Source: Cyclina sinensis
Lineage: Eukaryota > Mollusca > Bivalvia > Venerida > Veneridae
Length of the DNA stretch: 64,000 nucleotides
Assembly: GCA_012932295.1 (NCBI GenBank)
Contig: JAAONU010000081.1
Span: 186,001 to 250,000, forward strand
Reading direction: 5' to 3'
Shown: piece by piece, positions 23,610-35,835 of the stretch
How positions within the stretch are numbered: position 1 is the first letter of the stretch
Layout: every line of letters begins with the position of its first letter
Program-made: the position numbers and the translations under genes
The notes under the pieces: generated by a model
What the model saw: the letters and a program-made list of their open reading frames with translations, nothing else
Told to the model about the DNA's origin: nothing
Database searches by the model: none

Positions 23610-24110
23610 TGTCTCATTATTTTCTTTGATTTGCTTTTATGAAAATCTAGTAACAAATTAACTCTTCTAACTTGTGTAATGTTATATGTTTGCTTCAGGG
23701 ATCTTCGCTTCTAGTCACTCAATTTCCTTATGAGCATCTGCTTCCAAGCGTTTGTATGTTTGAAATATGCTTAGCTACGCCCGTGAAAGCAGAGTAGAAT
23801 TAATATTTCATGCTTACCAAGAGATGTTAACTAAATAAATAAATAACACCGCATTAAAGACGCGTGACATGTTCATTCATTGTATATTCCATTTAGCAAA
23901 CTGGTGGAACGTAAACAAATATATAATTCTGTTTCGATTAATTTGTGTTTAAATAGAAACAAAATCATGAGTTAACATCTAGGCCTAGTTGCAAGATTTT
24001 CTTTATCCATGCTCTAATTACATACAACAAATTATGACATTTTAATAGTGAAAGGGTAGCGATTGCCCATCGTATACCGAACATTCTACACCCACAATGA
24101 TTTAAAAAGC
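23610..24110 (+). repeat. Duplicated block, copy 2 (partner at 5,950-6,515)
   Basis: Shares TCTCATTATTTTCTTTGATT, TATGTTTGAAATATGCTTAG with CTACGCCCGTGAAAGCAGA, AAAGACGCGTGACATG, and AGGGTAGCGATTGCCCATC with ATACCGAACATTCTACACCC, in the same order as copy 1. The copies lie 17.6 kb apart. Confidence 0.65.
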
Positions 24111-24149
24111 GGATAATGTGTAAGAAGCGGCATTTAGTTGAATAAGGGG

Positions 24150-25430
24150 AGAATATCAATGAGGCGCAGTAAGTCTAAGAAGCGCAGTAAGTAAAAGACG
24201 CAGAATAGGTCTTATAAGTGGAATATGTTTAGGGAGCGGAAAAGGTTTGATAAAAAGCAGAAAGTTAGAGAAGTGATGTAAGTATAAGAAGCCAAATAAG
24301 TCTAAGAAGCACAGACAGACAAAAAAGAACAATAAACCAAAGAAGGTTAATAATAATCAATAGCGCAATAAGTCTTAGAAGCATAGTAAGTATAAGAAGC
24401 GCAAACAGTCTAAGAAGCAGAGTACGTCTCAGAAGCACAGTACATCAAAGAATCTACATGTGAATAAATAACGCAGTAAGTTTAAGAAGCACAGTAAGTC
24501 TAAGAAGCACAGCAGGTCTGAGAAGCACAGTAAGTGTAAGAAGTGCAGTAAGTTTTCTAAGCACGGAATGTCGAAGAAAAACACAGTAAGTCTAAGAAGT
24601 GCAGTAAGCAGTTAGTTTAAGAAGCACAGTAAGCGCAGTAAGTCTAAGATGCCTTAGAAGTGCAGTAAGTGTAAGAGCGCAAAACATTTAAGACTCACAA
24701 TAAATCAAAAGAGCAAAATAAGCCTAAATATCGAAATATGTCTAAGAAGCGTAGAAGGTCTAAAATGCACAGTATGTCTAAGTTTTTCGGTGTGTCTAAG
24801 AAACGACATTATTCTAAAAAAGGAGAGTTAAGTCTAAGAATCACTGTATGACTAAGAAGCAAAGGCTCAGAAGAACAGTCAGTCTTAAAGTACCGTGAGT
24901 CTTAGAAGTTTTATTATTCTTAAATGCGAATTAAATCTTAAAAGCGCTCTCAGTCTAAACAGCGAAATAGGTCTGAGAAGCGACGTAAGTCTAAGAAGCG
25001 CATCAAGTGTAAGAAGCGCAGTAAGTCTAACAAGAGGAGAACTTGAAAAAAATACTGTATGTCTTAGAAGCGCAGTAAGTCTAGGAAATTGAATAAGTCT
25101 AAAAGGATCAGTAGGACAAATAAGCGCAGTAGGTCTTAGAAGCGCATTGAGTCTTAGAAGCGTTATTATTCTAAGATGCGCAGTAAGACCTAGAAGTGTC
25201 TCAAGTCTTAGATGCGCAATCAGTCTAAGAAGTCAAGGAATAAGTAAAAGAAGCACATGATGTCTTGGAAGCGTTACAAATCCAAAATCACCGTTAAACT
25301 AGGATTCACAGTTAATCTACGAAGCTTATTTATTCTTTGAAACCTAAGAATGCTAAGATGAGGAAAGTGACTAACATGACAAAAGCGCAGTAAATGTAAG
25401 AAGTGTATTTGAGGCATAGGAACGCAGCAA
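24150..25430 (+). repeat. Degenerate 18-bp satellite, AGTCTAAGAAGCGCAGTA
   Basis: About 1.3 kb of imperfect units with consensus AGTCTAAGAAGCGCAGTA; HGCAGTAAGTCTAAGAAG is recognisable throughout. The period is a multiple of three: one frame reads SKSKKR repeatedly, a second VSLRSA, and the third is full of stops. The longest open piece (24,895-25,092) is in the VSLRSA frame, while the RS-like frame is broken repeatedly, so a coding role is unlikely. Confidence 0.8.
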
Positions 25431-25689
25431 GTATGGCAGTCCTTTGGGTCCAGGATGAGCAGTAGATTCTGTGAGCGCTGTACGACAAATCTGAAATATT
25501 ATTGACCTTAACGTCAAAAAATAAGCTTCATATTACATAAAGAGTTTATCAAAATTCAAATGACACCAACATACTAATTGGCCGTATATTGAAAGAACAT
25601 TGTCCATACAAATTATATATTACAATGTCGCGAATGTGTGTTTTTACCTGTAATAAGATTAGTGATGCTTTTGATTACCTGACAACTTT

Positions 25690-26790
25690 GTTGTCATAGT
25701 GAGCATTTGTGACCAACTGATGTCCGTCGTTCGTCGTTTGTGCGTGCCTGCGTCCGTCCATCAACAACTTGTTGTCTGCACAAAAGAAGTTTATTTTTAT
25801 TTGATTTAATCGAAGCTTCTACAGCACTTGTATCAACAGTAGAAAGTTATGACCCCTGAGATGTCCAAAAAAAACAGGAATAAAATGCTTTGTCCGCACA
25901 ATAGAAGTTCTATTTTTTATTATAATTATTTAAACCAAACATTCATAGAACAGTTGATCTTGATTCCTTTCTTGAAACAGCCTGATCCAATCGTGCATTA
26001 CAGAGTACCCTCCCCGTCCCCCCGCCCCGATAAGGACATAACAGGCATATATTTTCTTGTCTGCATTGTTATGGTTTTATGTTAATTTCATCGAAATGAT
26101 ACAAAGCGTTAGCCAGCAGTAGATGTTGTTTCCTTACTTTAACTTGCCAAATCCAGTCATTGGCTCCTGAGTTAAGGAACAACAGAGGGCTAAAGTAGGC
26201 ATTTTTGTATAGACTTGCATATGAAAAAAATGTCAGAAACCACAAAGTCTTGAGTTTAGATGTTTGATGTGCATTGCGGCCTAGTAGACCTCTACCAAGT
26301 GTATCAAATAATGGCCTTGGGGTTGAAATTTCCCCCACTCTTTAGGTTACCGGATTTTTTTCTAGACTTATATAGAAAAAAAAGAGAAAACTTAAGGCCT
26401 TAGTTGACCAATAACTGTTATTGTATATAAGATAAATGGTTTGTAGTTGACTTTCAAGTACACCATCCTTGGGCAGGGTTTGAGGTCACTGGGGTAAAAA
26501 TAAATTTTTCTACTTACAGAATCCTCATTTTTAACCAATATCTTAAATAGTTGATATGCTTGTTTTGTACACGGATCTTCACCCTAAGATATTGTTTTGA
26601 GGTCAATTTCGAGGTCACAATTGATTGCTCTACTTTACCATATAGTTACTCCGTTTATTGACAAATAACTTTGATACTTGGTATATAAGTTTCTTGCATG
26701 GACTTCTACTTTTAGGTGGAATTTGAGTTCATTGGGTTAAGCTCAAGGTAACCGAAGCATATGAGAGTTGGAAGAAGTTGCCAGCCTAAC
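25690..26790 (+). repeat. Decayed dispersed cassette
   Basis: Starts with GTCCGTCGTTCGTCG and GCGTCCGTCCATCAAC, followed by weakly repeated units: GACCAATAACTGTTATTGTA (26,406), ATCCTTGGGCAGGGTTTGAG, GAGGTCACTGGGG, and later GACAAATAACTTTGATACTT with GAGTTCATTGGG. These match the layout of the better-kept cassettes at 272-1,187 and 60,999-61,568. The frames at 25,849-26,085 and 26,069-26,338 are accidental. Confidence 0.6.
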
Positions 26791-28198
26791 TCCTCTTATT
26801 GCAGAAAAGAATGTGTTTTAAAGCTCGTACATGTTACTTGACGTAATAATGAGTTATTTTCTTTGACACGAAATGTGAACTTTTTATACGTTACTGTCGT
26901 TAAATGATTTTATCTTTCTCTCTTCTTGTTAAAAATGAGATGTATTTAAGCACGCATTGTTTATATTAAACAGAAATTTCAGAAATGGTTTGCTTTTAGA
27001 ATGTTATAGTTATTAATTTTATTTAAAGAAATTCCTTTCTGAAAAATGAGTACGTCGACTAAAAAGTTTCTTTCAAATATTTGTCATAAATTCTCTGTAG
27101 TGAACAATTTTGGCATGCATAGTAACAGATTTAACAAAAGCATGATACCTGTATAGATCAATTTCATATTTGAGTTAAAACTTATATGTCTTTTTTCCCA
27201 ATTTCCTTCCGTTTCAATGGAAACAGCCTCCAACAGCCTCAGGATTATTGAAAAGGGAAAATGTTGCATTATTTTCCTGGTAAAAAGGCTGTTTTCCAGA
27301 AAAATAGTTTAGCCCTCTTGCCACTGTAACCTTCTATTTCGAACAAACTTAACTTTCATATACCATTCCTGTTAGGTTCCTGGCTGTGTCTGAGATGGTG
27401 CATTCCACTCCCATTCTTTATCTCTGTATTTTATTTTGCAGTGACTCCAGTGTTAAAGAAACAATATGCTTTCGACATAATCACCACGTAAATCGCATGT
27501 AATATTTCATCTCTATACAGCGTATATACTGTCATTTTTTTCGTAAATTTAAATATTTCCAACAATCTATACAGACTGTTTCAATACAGAAAAAGTTATA
27601 GAAGTTTCAAAAACGTGCTCGAATGATAATATAAATGCTGTAATTACCAAAATATTTATATTGTACGCAAAATGTGAGATTTGAACCAGCAACCTCCGGA
27701 TAGGGAGTCTGGCACTCAAACCCCTCTACCACCGCTCATCCTCCTCAAAATTAAACGATGAATACTTCAAAGCAAATAATAAACTGTCATTACATTTTTC
27801 AAATGATCAAGAGCATATTTGCATGCGAACTGAAATGTATTCAGTATAAACAAATTCATTTATCAACATTATTCGATAACGATATTATCTCAGTGGTTAT
27901 GTTTTAAAAGGCGGATTGTCATGATACATTGAGAGGTCACATGATTCAGCTGGAACAAACTGGCGTGTAATACCTTTCGGTTGTTGACAAAACAATTCAA
28001 AAATGAGATGTTCGTCCGTAATAATAAGGTAAATGCTTTAAGACATGTAAAAGTAATGAAATTAATGTGTATGCTGTGAAGCGATATTATTCTTCTCATA
28101 CTGTTGGTCTGTGTATAGATGCATGCGTGTAGGTAATTATTGTTGTTATTTATATAATCGTTATATGTTTATTTGTAAACTTAGTCTTTTACTTGTAG
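26791..28198. other. Non-coding stretch upstream of the 28.2-kb exon
   Basis: A segment at 27,443-27,487 has a plausible acceptor (TATTTTGCAG) and donor (CACCAC followed by GTAAAT); read as TPVLKKQYAFDIITT it could be an exon, but no family was recognised. At 27,670-27,745 (minus) GGTTCAAATC with an upstream GTGGTAGAGG looks like a tRNA-derived SINE head. Otherwise unstructured. Confidence 0.35.
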
Positions 28199-28318
28199 GA
28201 TGGGACTGTGACCAAAGTTCACTCTGACGGAACAGTCGATGTGAAGTGGGATGATGTTAAAGAGATACGTGGTCCATACAAGATAGGGGCAGGCAGTGAC
28301 GAAGTTTATCCATTCTAG
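28199..28318 (+). CDS. Last exon with a MIB/HERC2-type C-terminus (partial gene)
   Basis: The exon follows the acceptor TCTTTTACTTGTAG and runs 39 codons to TAG. It opens in phase 0 with DGTVTKVHSDGTVDVKWDD and closes GPYKIGAGSDEVYPF. The pattern G-T-V, D-G-x-V-x-V-x-W-D, Y-x-x-G matches the second half of the MIB/HERC2 domain found in Mind bomb and HERC2 ubiquitin ligases, where it takes part in substrate or partner binding. The first half (usually with a WKWG motif) must lie in upstream exons, which I could not locate. The exon at 50,466 carries a matching first part but is downstream, so it belongs to another copy. A likely parent is a B-box/coiled-coil gene like that at 47.3 kb. It could also be an orphan duplicated exon. 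Confidence 0.6.
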   Translation, partial: DGTVTKVHSDGTVDVKWDDVKEIRGPYKIGAGSDEVYPF

Positions 28319-30055
28319 ACGTTGTTGCTGTATTATATTTTTTTTAAAATGTATCTGACATTCTGAAACATTTTACCGCTTACAAACTGGCAGGCTGTAG
28401 CTCTTATATAAGCGTTACAATTATCTCAGTGAAACAAATCATGGTGTATGGTTTTGTTTTTAAGAGGAATTTGCCGAACTATATGCATATGGATTCAGCA
28501 AACTAGTATTTACCTGGACAGTTTGGATGTATTGTTAAACAAGTATATTTTAAATGAACTTTGATTTTGAAATTCTGTAATTATATTTCAATAATAAATC
28601 AAGTTAGTTACACACACTGTGTTACTATTCTAGATTTCGTTCTATTCAGTTGAGGAAATGTAAGTATGAAGGATTTTCACCAATAGATTGTTTACGTTAT
28701 TTTACCATGGAATCTGATTTTATAAAGGGGTATGCGGATAAACATACTTTTCCCGTTAATTAAGTTCACGTTTTTTATTTTTTTTTTTATTTTGCTGTAA
28801 CCAACGATGACAGCAATATAGTGTATTATTATTTTTATATTAGGGCGTTTTTCCCCGTTGATATCATATCCTTTAACATAGTTATACACTTACTTCCTGC
28901 TCTCAGTGATGATATATGAATATAGTTCGGATAAATGTTTTGTTAGTGGCAGAGCGAATTTTTCCTCGTTCTCTTGACATAATATCTTGATTGTGTTTCA
29001 AGTCCATAACGTAATACTTCTGTAAGGACGAAATAATGCATTTTAACAAATTAACACTCCCCAGGAAAGGGATTTTTCTTTTTCACGGCGTCAAGGTCAT
29101 AATGTTTCTTTCTTTTCTATTTAATGCATGGCTGTGTCTTGACTATATCTGATTGTTATTTGATTAAGCATCCGTGTATATAGTTCAACAATTTTGTCAT
29201 TGCACCAGTTTTCTATATTAAAGCGGGATATCAGAGTTCGGAGAATATTTAGTCTGTGTGTTGCTTTTATTCAAAAATGGAGAAAACAGATTCTAAATGA
29301 CGGCACGTTTTCTGTAGAAACAGGATAAATCGAATACATGGTTATTTACCAGATGGACGACCATTCTAGTTTTCTAGTGCTCATTTATAAACCTGTCTCC
29401 ATTTAAACACAAATAATGATTCCCTGCATCTTCCTGAAGTGTATAATTCAGGTAACTTATTTGTTTTTTGTATATGATGTTATTTCACATTGTAAGATTT
29501 AGATATGCTTTTCTGTTCAACCCTTCTGTGTACATCATTTACGCAATTATCTGTTATGTAGTTTGTGTATGACAAATATTTTCTGCTCATAATAATTCGT
29601 AAATAAAATTGAAATAAAACTTGTCTGTTTATCATTATTATTATTATGAAATAGGAAGTAATGCCTGTTGTAGGACAGTATTTAAATAAGTATAACATGC
29701 AAAATGACATTGTAACATAGTACACGTGTGTGCCCTTGTGCATTTATTTCAATGAATTGAACCAACATTTTTTGTACGTTTTAACATTATACTTGACAAG
29801 GCCAATTAGTATGTAGAACAGTTAAAAATGCGTTTGTTATGCTTATATCCCTTTGACTTTGGTAAAATGATTGAGTAAAACACTAACGTACATTGATTAT
29901 ACTTCTCATGATAATAACGGAACAGAGGTCTGTAAGCATAAAATAATTTTGTTAAAAAAACTTATTTCCTATGTGTGTCTCCCTAAGTTGAAATACAATT
30001 GAATTATTTGCACATGAATAGTTTACGACAACGAAAACGTGTTTGAAGTAATCGA
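28319..30055. other. 3' flank and non-coding stretch
   Basis: A possible polyadenylation signal for the 28.2-kb exon is AATAAA at about 28,593. The frames at 28,692-28,889 and 29,480-29,743 show no motif. Confidence 0.4.
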
Positions 30056-30059
30056 TTTA

Positions 30060-31270
30060 AGAGTTCGTTAAATACGACTCACTACAGTAAGTATCGCAGT
30101 ACAGTTAGTATACGAGTACTGTATGCATTACAGTACGTTATGTATTACAGAACAGTATGTGCCACAGTACAAAAAGTACAGGTTCAGGTTATTTTAAGGT
30201 AGAGTATGTACGACAATACAGTAAGTATAAGAGAACAAGGTGTATTGCAGTACAGTATGTACCACAGTGCATTAAGTTTAACAGTACAGGGTATATTACA
30301 GTACAGGGTGTATTACAGTACAGGGTGTACCGCAGTGCAGTAAGTATAATAATTCAGGTTATTTTACAGTACAGTTTGTATACAGTATGTATTACAGTAC
30401 CGTAAGTTTACAGTAGAATCCTTATAAAAGTTATTATATGAATACAATATGTCTTACAGTTCAGTAAGTATTACAGTAAGATATATATTATAGTGCAACA
30501 TGTACTACAGAACAGTCAGTATATTATATCTTACAGTTCAGTATGTATTATAGTACATTGTGAATAGTAGTTCAATATCTACTGCAGAACAGTTAATGTA
30601 TAATAGAGTAGGTTTTACAGTTCATTAAGTAGACAATATGAAATACGTACAGAAAGTATTATAGTACAGTAGATTCAATATTACAATATGTATAACTTTA
30701 CAATATGTATTACATTACAGTGCAGTTGTTTCATAGTATTTTTGAAGCACGATTCTCAGTATAGTATTTATTACTGTAAAGTGCACTAGTTTCATAGTAT
30801 TTTTGAAGCACAATTCTCAGTACAGTATTTATTACGGTACAGTTAGTATTTGAGTACAGTGTTATTGTAGAATAAGTATAAATGTACAGTATGCATTACA
30901 GTACAGAAAGTATGACAGTGTGTTGTGTATAAGAGTATAGCAAGTATAAGAGTACAGTATATATTACAGTGCAGTATTTACAAGAGTGCAATATGTACTA
31001 CAGTATAGTAAGGATAACAGTACAGTGTGTATTACAGTACAGTTAGTATTAGATAACTTTGTGTTTTACAGTTTAGCATAAAAGTAAAGAAGTAAAGTAT
31101 GTATTACAGTACATTTTGTACTACAGAACAAGAAGAATAACTAACAGTATGCACTACAGTACAATATGTAATACAGTACTGTAAGTATAAAAGTAGAGTG
31201 TGTATTACAGTATATTTTTTTATCTCAGCATAATGTGTATTACAGTACAGTATGTACTACAGTAAGTAAG
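30060..31270. repeat. ACAGTA-rich satellite (~17-bp degenerate unit)
   Basis: About 1.2 kb dominated by TATTACAGTACAGTATG-like units. The clearest stretch (30,290-30,330) has 17-bp spacing of TATTACAGTACAGGGTG. A larger duplication of about 61 bp, starting TTTCATAGTATTTTTGAAGC, occurs at 30,730 and 30,790. The 82-codon frame at 30,157-30,405 arises from the repeat. Confidence 0.8.
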
Positions 31271-31519
31271 TGTTTTTTTGTTTTTTTTGTTGTTTTTTTT
31301 TCTTGTTTGTTGTTGTTGTTGTTGTTTTTTGTACAAACCCTGTATTTCTTGATATTTGTATTCCAAAGCTGCAATTTTTTGACAAAGCGCTTCCAAGTTA
31401 GTTGAAAAAGTGTACAATTTTCGATCTTAAGTTTGTCTAGAAGTCAAATGATGTCAACAATCAAACTCTTTCATACCCATCCCTTGTCTCCACTTATGAT
31501 TTTTTGCAGTTATACATGA

Positions 31520-32040
31520 TTAGATTAGATTAGATTTTATTCAAGAAATAAGGCAACATGCCTATCATTCTACATGTATAACAACAACAAAGTTTTCATG
31601 TCAATTGTGCGGCAGTAGATTATATAAAACAAGGGAAACAATTCATCCAACCTTAGAGTAACTGCCCTTGAACTGAATTATATACAAATAAAATAACTAT
31701 GTAATTTATCACAAAGAATCGAATGATTCAATTTAAGTACAGTTAAATATAATAAATAAATATACATCCATACATGGACATTCATTGTGAGAGATGGATG
31801 TTAATTAAAATCATAAGTTTTATTCCTTTTATCAAAACTTTTGTAAATGAACTTGGCTAAATTTCATAAAGTTTTCTTTATTTTTCTCAGACTTGATCAT
31901 GTTTGGTCGTTTCCATTAATAAGGTTTCATATGTATTTGCTTAATTTCAAAATATAAGGGGCATTCTAATAAAAATGTAATTCCTCTTCTAAACTATTAC
32001 AGAGTTGACATTATTTTTCATTGGTGTATCGAGCAAGCGT
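31520..32040 (-). pseudogene. LINE ORF2 C-terminus and 3' tail relic
   Basis: On the minus strand translation from about 32,010 gives CQLCNSLEEELHF, a stop, NAPYILKLSKYI, more stops, then NLAKFIYKSFDKRNKTYDF. These match the zinc-knuckle-like and terminal motifs of invertebrate LINE ORF2 proteins (C-x-x-C-N, E-x-x-H-F, N-L-A-K-F-I-Y-K-S-F). Sequence then runs to a 3' tail of AATCTAATCTAATC (31,522-31,537 on the plus strand as GATTAGATTAGATT). Several in-frame stops make it dead. Probably the same broad LINE type as at 10,645-11,140. Confidence 0.8.
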
Positions 32041-33604
32041 GGGAGTATTTAGAAAAAAAAGAATAAAGTTGACGTACGTTTGGAGATGGACGTCATGTGT
32101 GATATTGTTTTCGTTCGCCAGGTTGCGTACCCGTGTTTGATCGTACTCATAATATAATTATTATTTGTTATCATACTTTAAATCATTTTTATATGTTTCA
32201 CTCTGTTCCGATGTATGTTACTTGTAAAACATGTAGGTAAAATAAAAGATGTAGGTAAAATAAAAGATGTAAACGGTATCACATCAGTCCAATTTATTTT
32301 TGAACAACCTTCGTATAGTATAATTATTAGGTAAAGAAACACATGTACATACAAATAAGAAAATAAAATCAAATGAAAACAAAACTTCCTTCAGGAAGAA
32401 CAAAGGAAACAGGGGAAGAAAGGGAGGAAGAAAGGAAGGAAGGAAGGAAGGAATATTTAAACACTATGTAAATGAGAAATACAATCACAAGAAAATAAGT
32501 ATTTGAACGTAAAATTGCACCTATCAGTTCCTTATGTTATTCTGATCTCTTTAACAGGTGCTATATTATTAATGACAGATAAAAAAATATGTTTTCAAAA
32601 CAAGTCTACACAGCAAAGACATTATCACATATCAGTTCTGATCGCCAATCTACGTTTATCAAATTATGTTGAAATGTTTCCTTATTATAGTTCTCCAAAG
32701 TCATAACTTTAACAGTTCATTGATAAAATATTTTGTACTATTCCTTGTACAATAAATTTGAGAGTGATCACTCAAACCAGTTTTTGAAACTCAACTTTGT
32801 CTTATTTCGTCTTTATCAGACACAGAAATGAGATCAACAATTGCACAATCTAGTAAATGTTTTATTAATTGTGAACGATCAAACATATCAATAGGTCTCC
32901 ATAATAAGTACTAAAACAGTGATTACTTTTGTTTTTAAAATATCAGAGTTCAAATCACACAGGAGGATACGTTCGTTGTTGTTGAAATAAGATGAACACA
33001 CGAACTCTATTTTAGATAAAGATTTATCTGGCTTGGAGGTCTATACACACATTCACATATTAAAAATATGTTTAGTAATTGGTAGGATAATCTCTATCCA
33101 AACTGCCTCTAATTCATCGTGAAAATTCTTAACAACTCATAGTAAATGGTAGAGGATATCCGTCTTTAAAAAAGGTTAAATTGATGTTGCACTTGACTAA
33201 AGTGATCTTAACCAGTCGTTATATGAATTCAAGGGTGTTAGTCGAACCGGTTGCTCGGCTTTACTCCTTTTGAATGGACATGTGTAGGAACGATCTTTAA
33301 AAGGGGAATCCCAGTCAAGGAATAGTTATCACACATTCTTTCAAAAAGGTGTTACACTCATGAATGACATCTTGGCTACCTTGGGAATTAGAATCAGCAG
33401 ATATACATAGAAATCAGATGTCAGCAAACCTTTTGAAATAATTCAAGAAACATAGAACTCCAGCGGTAGATATGAAGAGAGCTTACCATGGAAGGCTTAA
33501 AACCAGATTTGCCGGATAACTTTGTTATGGATTGCCTTTGCATAATACAGATAAATGATTGAAAATTAATGTACATGATGCGTACCAGATTACACAATAA
33601 ACGC
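32041..33604. other. Non-coding stretch with a GGAA tract
   Basis: A short GGAAGGAAGG tract lies at 32,415-32,452, and a 17-bp direct repeat (TGTAGGTAAAATAAAAGA) near 32,230-32,270. No exon recognised. Confidence 0.4.
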
Positions 33605-33605
33605 C

Positions 33606-33803
33606 ATGTTGAAAAGGGTTTTGTGTCCAAAGTGGAGAAAAAACAACATGGAAAACGGTATCGTCCATTGTGCGACCAGATACGTTAACAAAAAAGTAAG
33701 GGCAGTTTATGTGGCTTCTGCCAAACGTGAGAGTTTGTCCTTGAATGACTTTATGCATCGTAACCCGAAACCTCAAAGAGATTTGTTCGACGATTCAGAC
33801 TGA
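33606..33803 (+). CDS. Possible coding relic of unknown family, 65 codons
   Basis: The open frame reads like real protein near its end: CATRYVNKKVRAVYVASAKR, then SLSLNDFMHRNPKPQRDLFD and a DSD terminus before TGA. It is hydrophilic with mixed charge and no low-complexity bias, unlike most open frames here. No splice acceptor is obvious just upstream, and the frame is closed by a stop a few codons before its ATG, so it would be a 5'-broken fragment or a terminal exon. I do not recognise the family. Overlapping minus-strand frames are shadows or chance. Confidence 0.3.
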   Translation: MLKRVLCPKWRKNNMENGIVHCATRYVNKKVRAVYVASAKRESLSLNDFMHRNPKPQRDLFDDSD

Positions 33804-33839
33804 CCCTTTAACCAACAGGGGTCATGCACTTAATGTTGG

Positions 33840-35265
33840 CAACTTCATAATATGATATTGATGTAGATCAGACAATTCTCAAGTTATCCTCCGGAAACCA
33901 AATTGCTATCGGACGGACGGACACCTAGGACCATTACATAAAATGCCCCTTCGGGCATATGAAAATGCAATTCAGGGGCAAACGGTTTGCATCTATGATT
34001 GGGCAGTAGGCTGAAATTTGGTTTGTCAATAATGATAGTCTGTTTGCTGCCAATATCAGCCTGACATAGTACTAAAATTGGTTTACTCAAATCGTTTTCA
34101 TGCGACATGATGATTAGAATTTTCAATTATGTCAAACGCATGGTGCTCTCTTATTTCCTTTTGGCTTTAAACAAACTCTGAGCGGCATGTGGTATGGAGC
34201 TAGTTCGTAGGGACGAAAATTAGTGGTGAATAAAATGCAAAGAGAACCGCCACCTGTTCACCACCAAGATACGTGTTTCCCTCTATGCCACTAACTTACA
34301 CTGTAGAGGGGTTTGGCCTAAGTACTCGCGTACTCAGGTGTGCGCCAGACAGTCTCGTCGTCATTCCCGAGCTTGTTTGGGCCAAGGAAACACGCCACTC
34401 TTTTTTTTTAAAGAAAATTGTTATTGTATATTTCCGAAAGCAAACAAAACTGTATCAACCGCCTTGACTCTTTGAGACAGATGACCAAATTTTTAACTAC
34501 GCATGCGACCAAAACAGTCGCTAACAGTTGCAAGCCTTTAGTGAGTAGGAGCAGAATTCGGTTGTCTCTCACAAAGACTTGGACAAACTTATCATAATTT
34601 TGCTATGATTGATAATGGTATGACAGCACCTAAGATTAGTATTCCTGAATAGCAATTTAATGTTTCTTTTCAAACTCATTGATAACGAGAACTGAGAAAT
34701 GGTTTATGTTCGTCTTTAAAAGGTTTTTTGGCAAAACGAAACATGAAATGTTTCTAAATATGTGAGTTATGAGGCTATTTTACTCTTTTTGTCTCTCTAT
34801 TGACAATCATATAATAAAATAAAAAGACAGTATGCGATTCATTCATTGTTGATTTAAACTGTCACATAAGCAAAACATGTCGTTTCTGTAATATTAATTT
34901 CGCGTTGAACGGATATAATCTCGTCGAGTTTTTTTGTACATACATTGTTCGCAAAGGAGAAGAATGTCTTTCTCAGTGCGATAATGCAAAAATATGTTCA
35001 TTTTAAACAGCTCTTCCTATCCAATTTCAGGGTACGAGCACTTTTTTATTATCACGAAACTATTTTTTTTATCTTATTTTCATCGATATTCAAACGAGGG
35101 CGGCTACTACCATTATCCCATTTCAGGACATAATTCCTTTCCCTCGATAGCCCACCAATCAATAAAAATGTTTCTTTCTCCGGCTCACCATTAAACAGAT
35201 AATGGTTTCAAAAGCGTTGGGCGTATTCTAGGAAACAGACGCAATCGGAATAAAGACGCTCTTCG
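33840..35265. other. Non-coding stretch with repeat fragments
   Basis: 33,880-33,960 contains TCCTCCGGAAACCAAATTGC and CGGACGGACGGACACC, typical of the end of a dispersed bivalve-type cassette. The remainder has only short frames without motifs. Confidence 0.4.
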
Positions 35266-35269
35266 TGAT

Positions 35270-35835
35270 CACAAATGTCTTGCAACAGACATGCAACAGA
35301 CATGCAACAGTCAAAATCATGCTATTTATCTATCTACACAGCAGCACAGGCATACAACAATTCAAATATTGCTACTGGTCTATCTTCACAGCAGCATAGC
35401 TTGTTGTTGTTTGGCTATTCACACAGCAGCAAAGACATACAGCTGTCCAAATCATTCTATTTGGCTATTCACAGAAACGCGTAGACATAATCCTGTCAAA
35501 CGTTTGCTATTGGTCAATCCATAGAGCAGAATTGACATACTACAGTCAAAACATGTTGTTTGTCTACCCACACAGCAGCATAGACATACATAGTCAATAT
35601 ATTGTTGTTTGTCTATCCACAAAGTAGCATACTACAGTCAGATTATTGTTATGTGTCTTTCTACAAAGGACATAGCCCTACTACTATCAAGATATTTCCA
35701 TTTGTCTATTCATACAGCAGCATAGAATACTACAGTCCTAATATTGTTATTATACAGCATAGACAATCTAGAGTCCAAGTCATGCTATTTGTCTACCCGC
35801 ACAGCAATATATCCATACCAAAGTCAACATCGGGA
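35270..35835 (+). repeat. Degenerate ~58-bp minisatellite, block 1
   Basis: Units carry CACAGCAGCATAGACATAC, ACTACAGTCAAAAC and GCTATTTGTCTATCCAC at roughly 55-60 bp spacing. The unit length is not a stable multiple of three and open frames (35,275-35,484 and others) break. A second block lies at 36,390-36,790. Confidence 0.75.

Noticed and set aside
24895..25092. 65-codon leucine/serine-rich protein
   Set aside because: It is the VSLRSA frame of the 18-bp satellite; the array is broken in every frame elsewhere.
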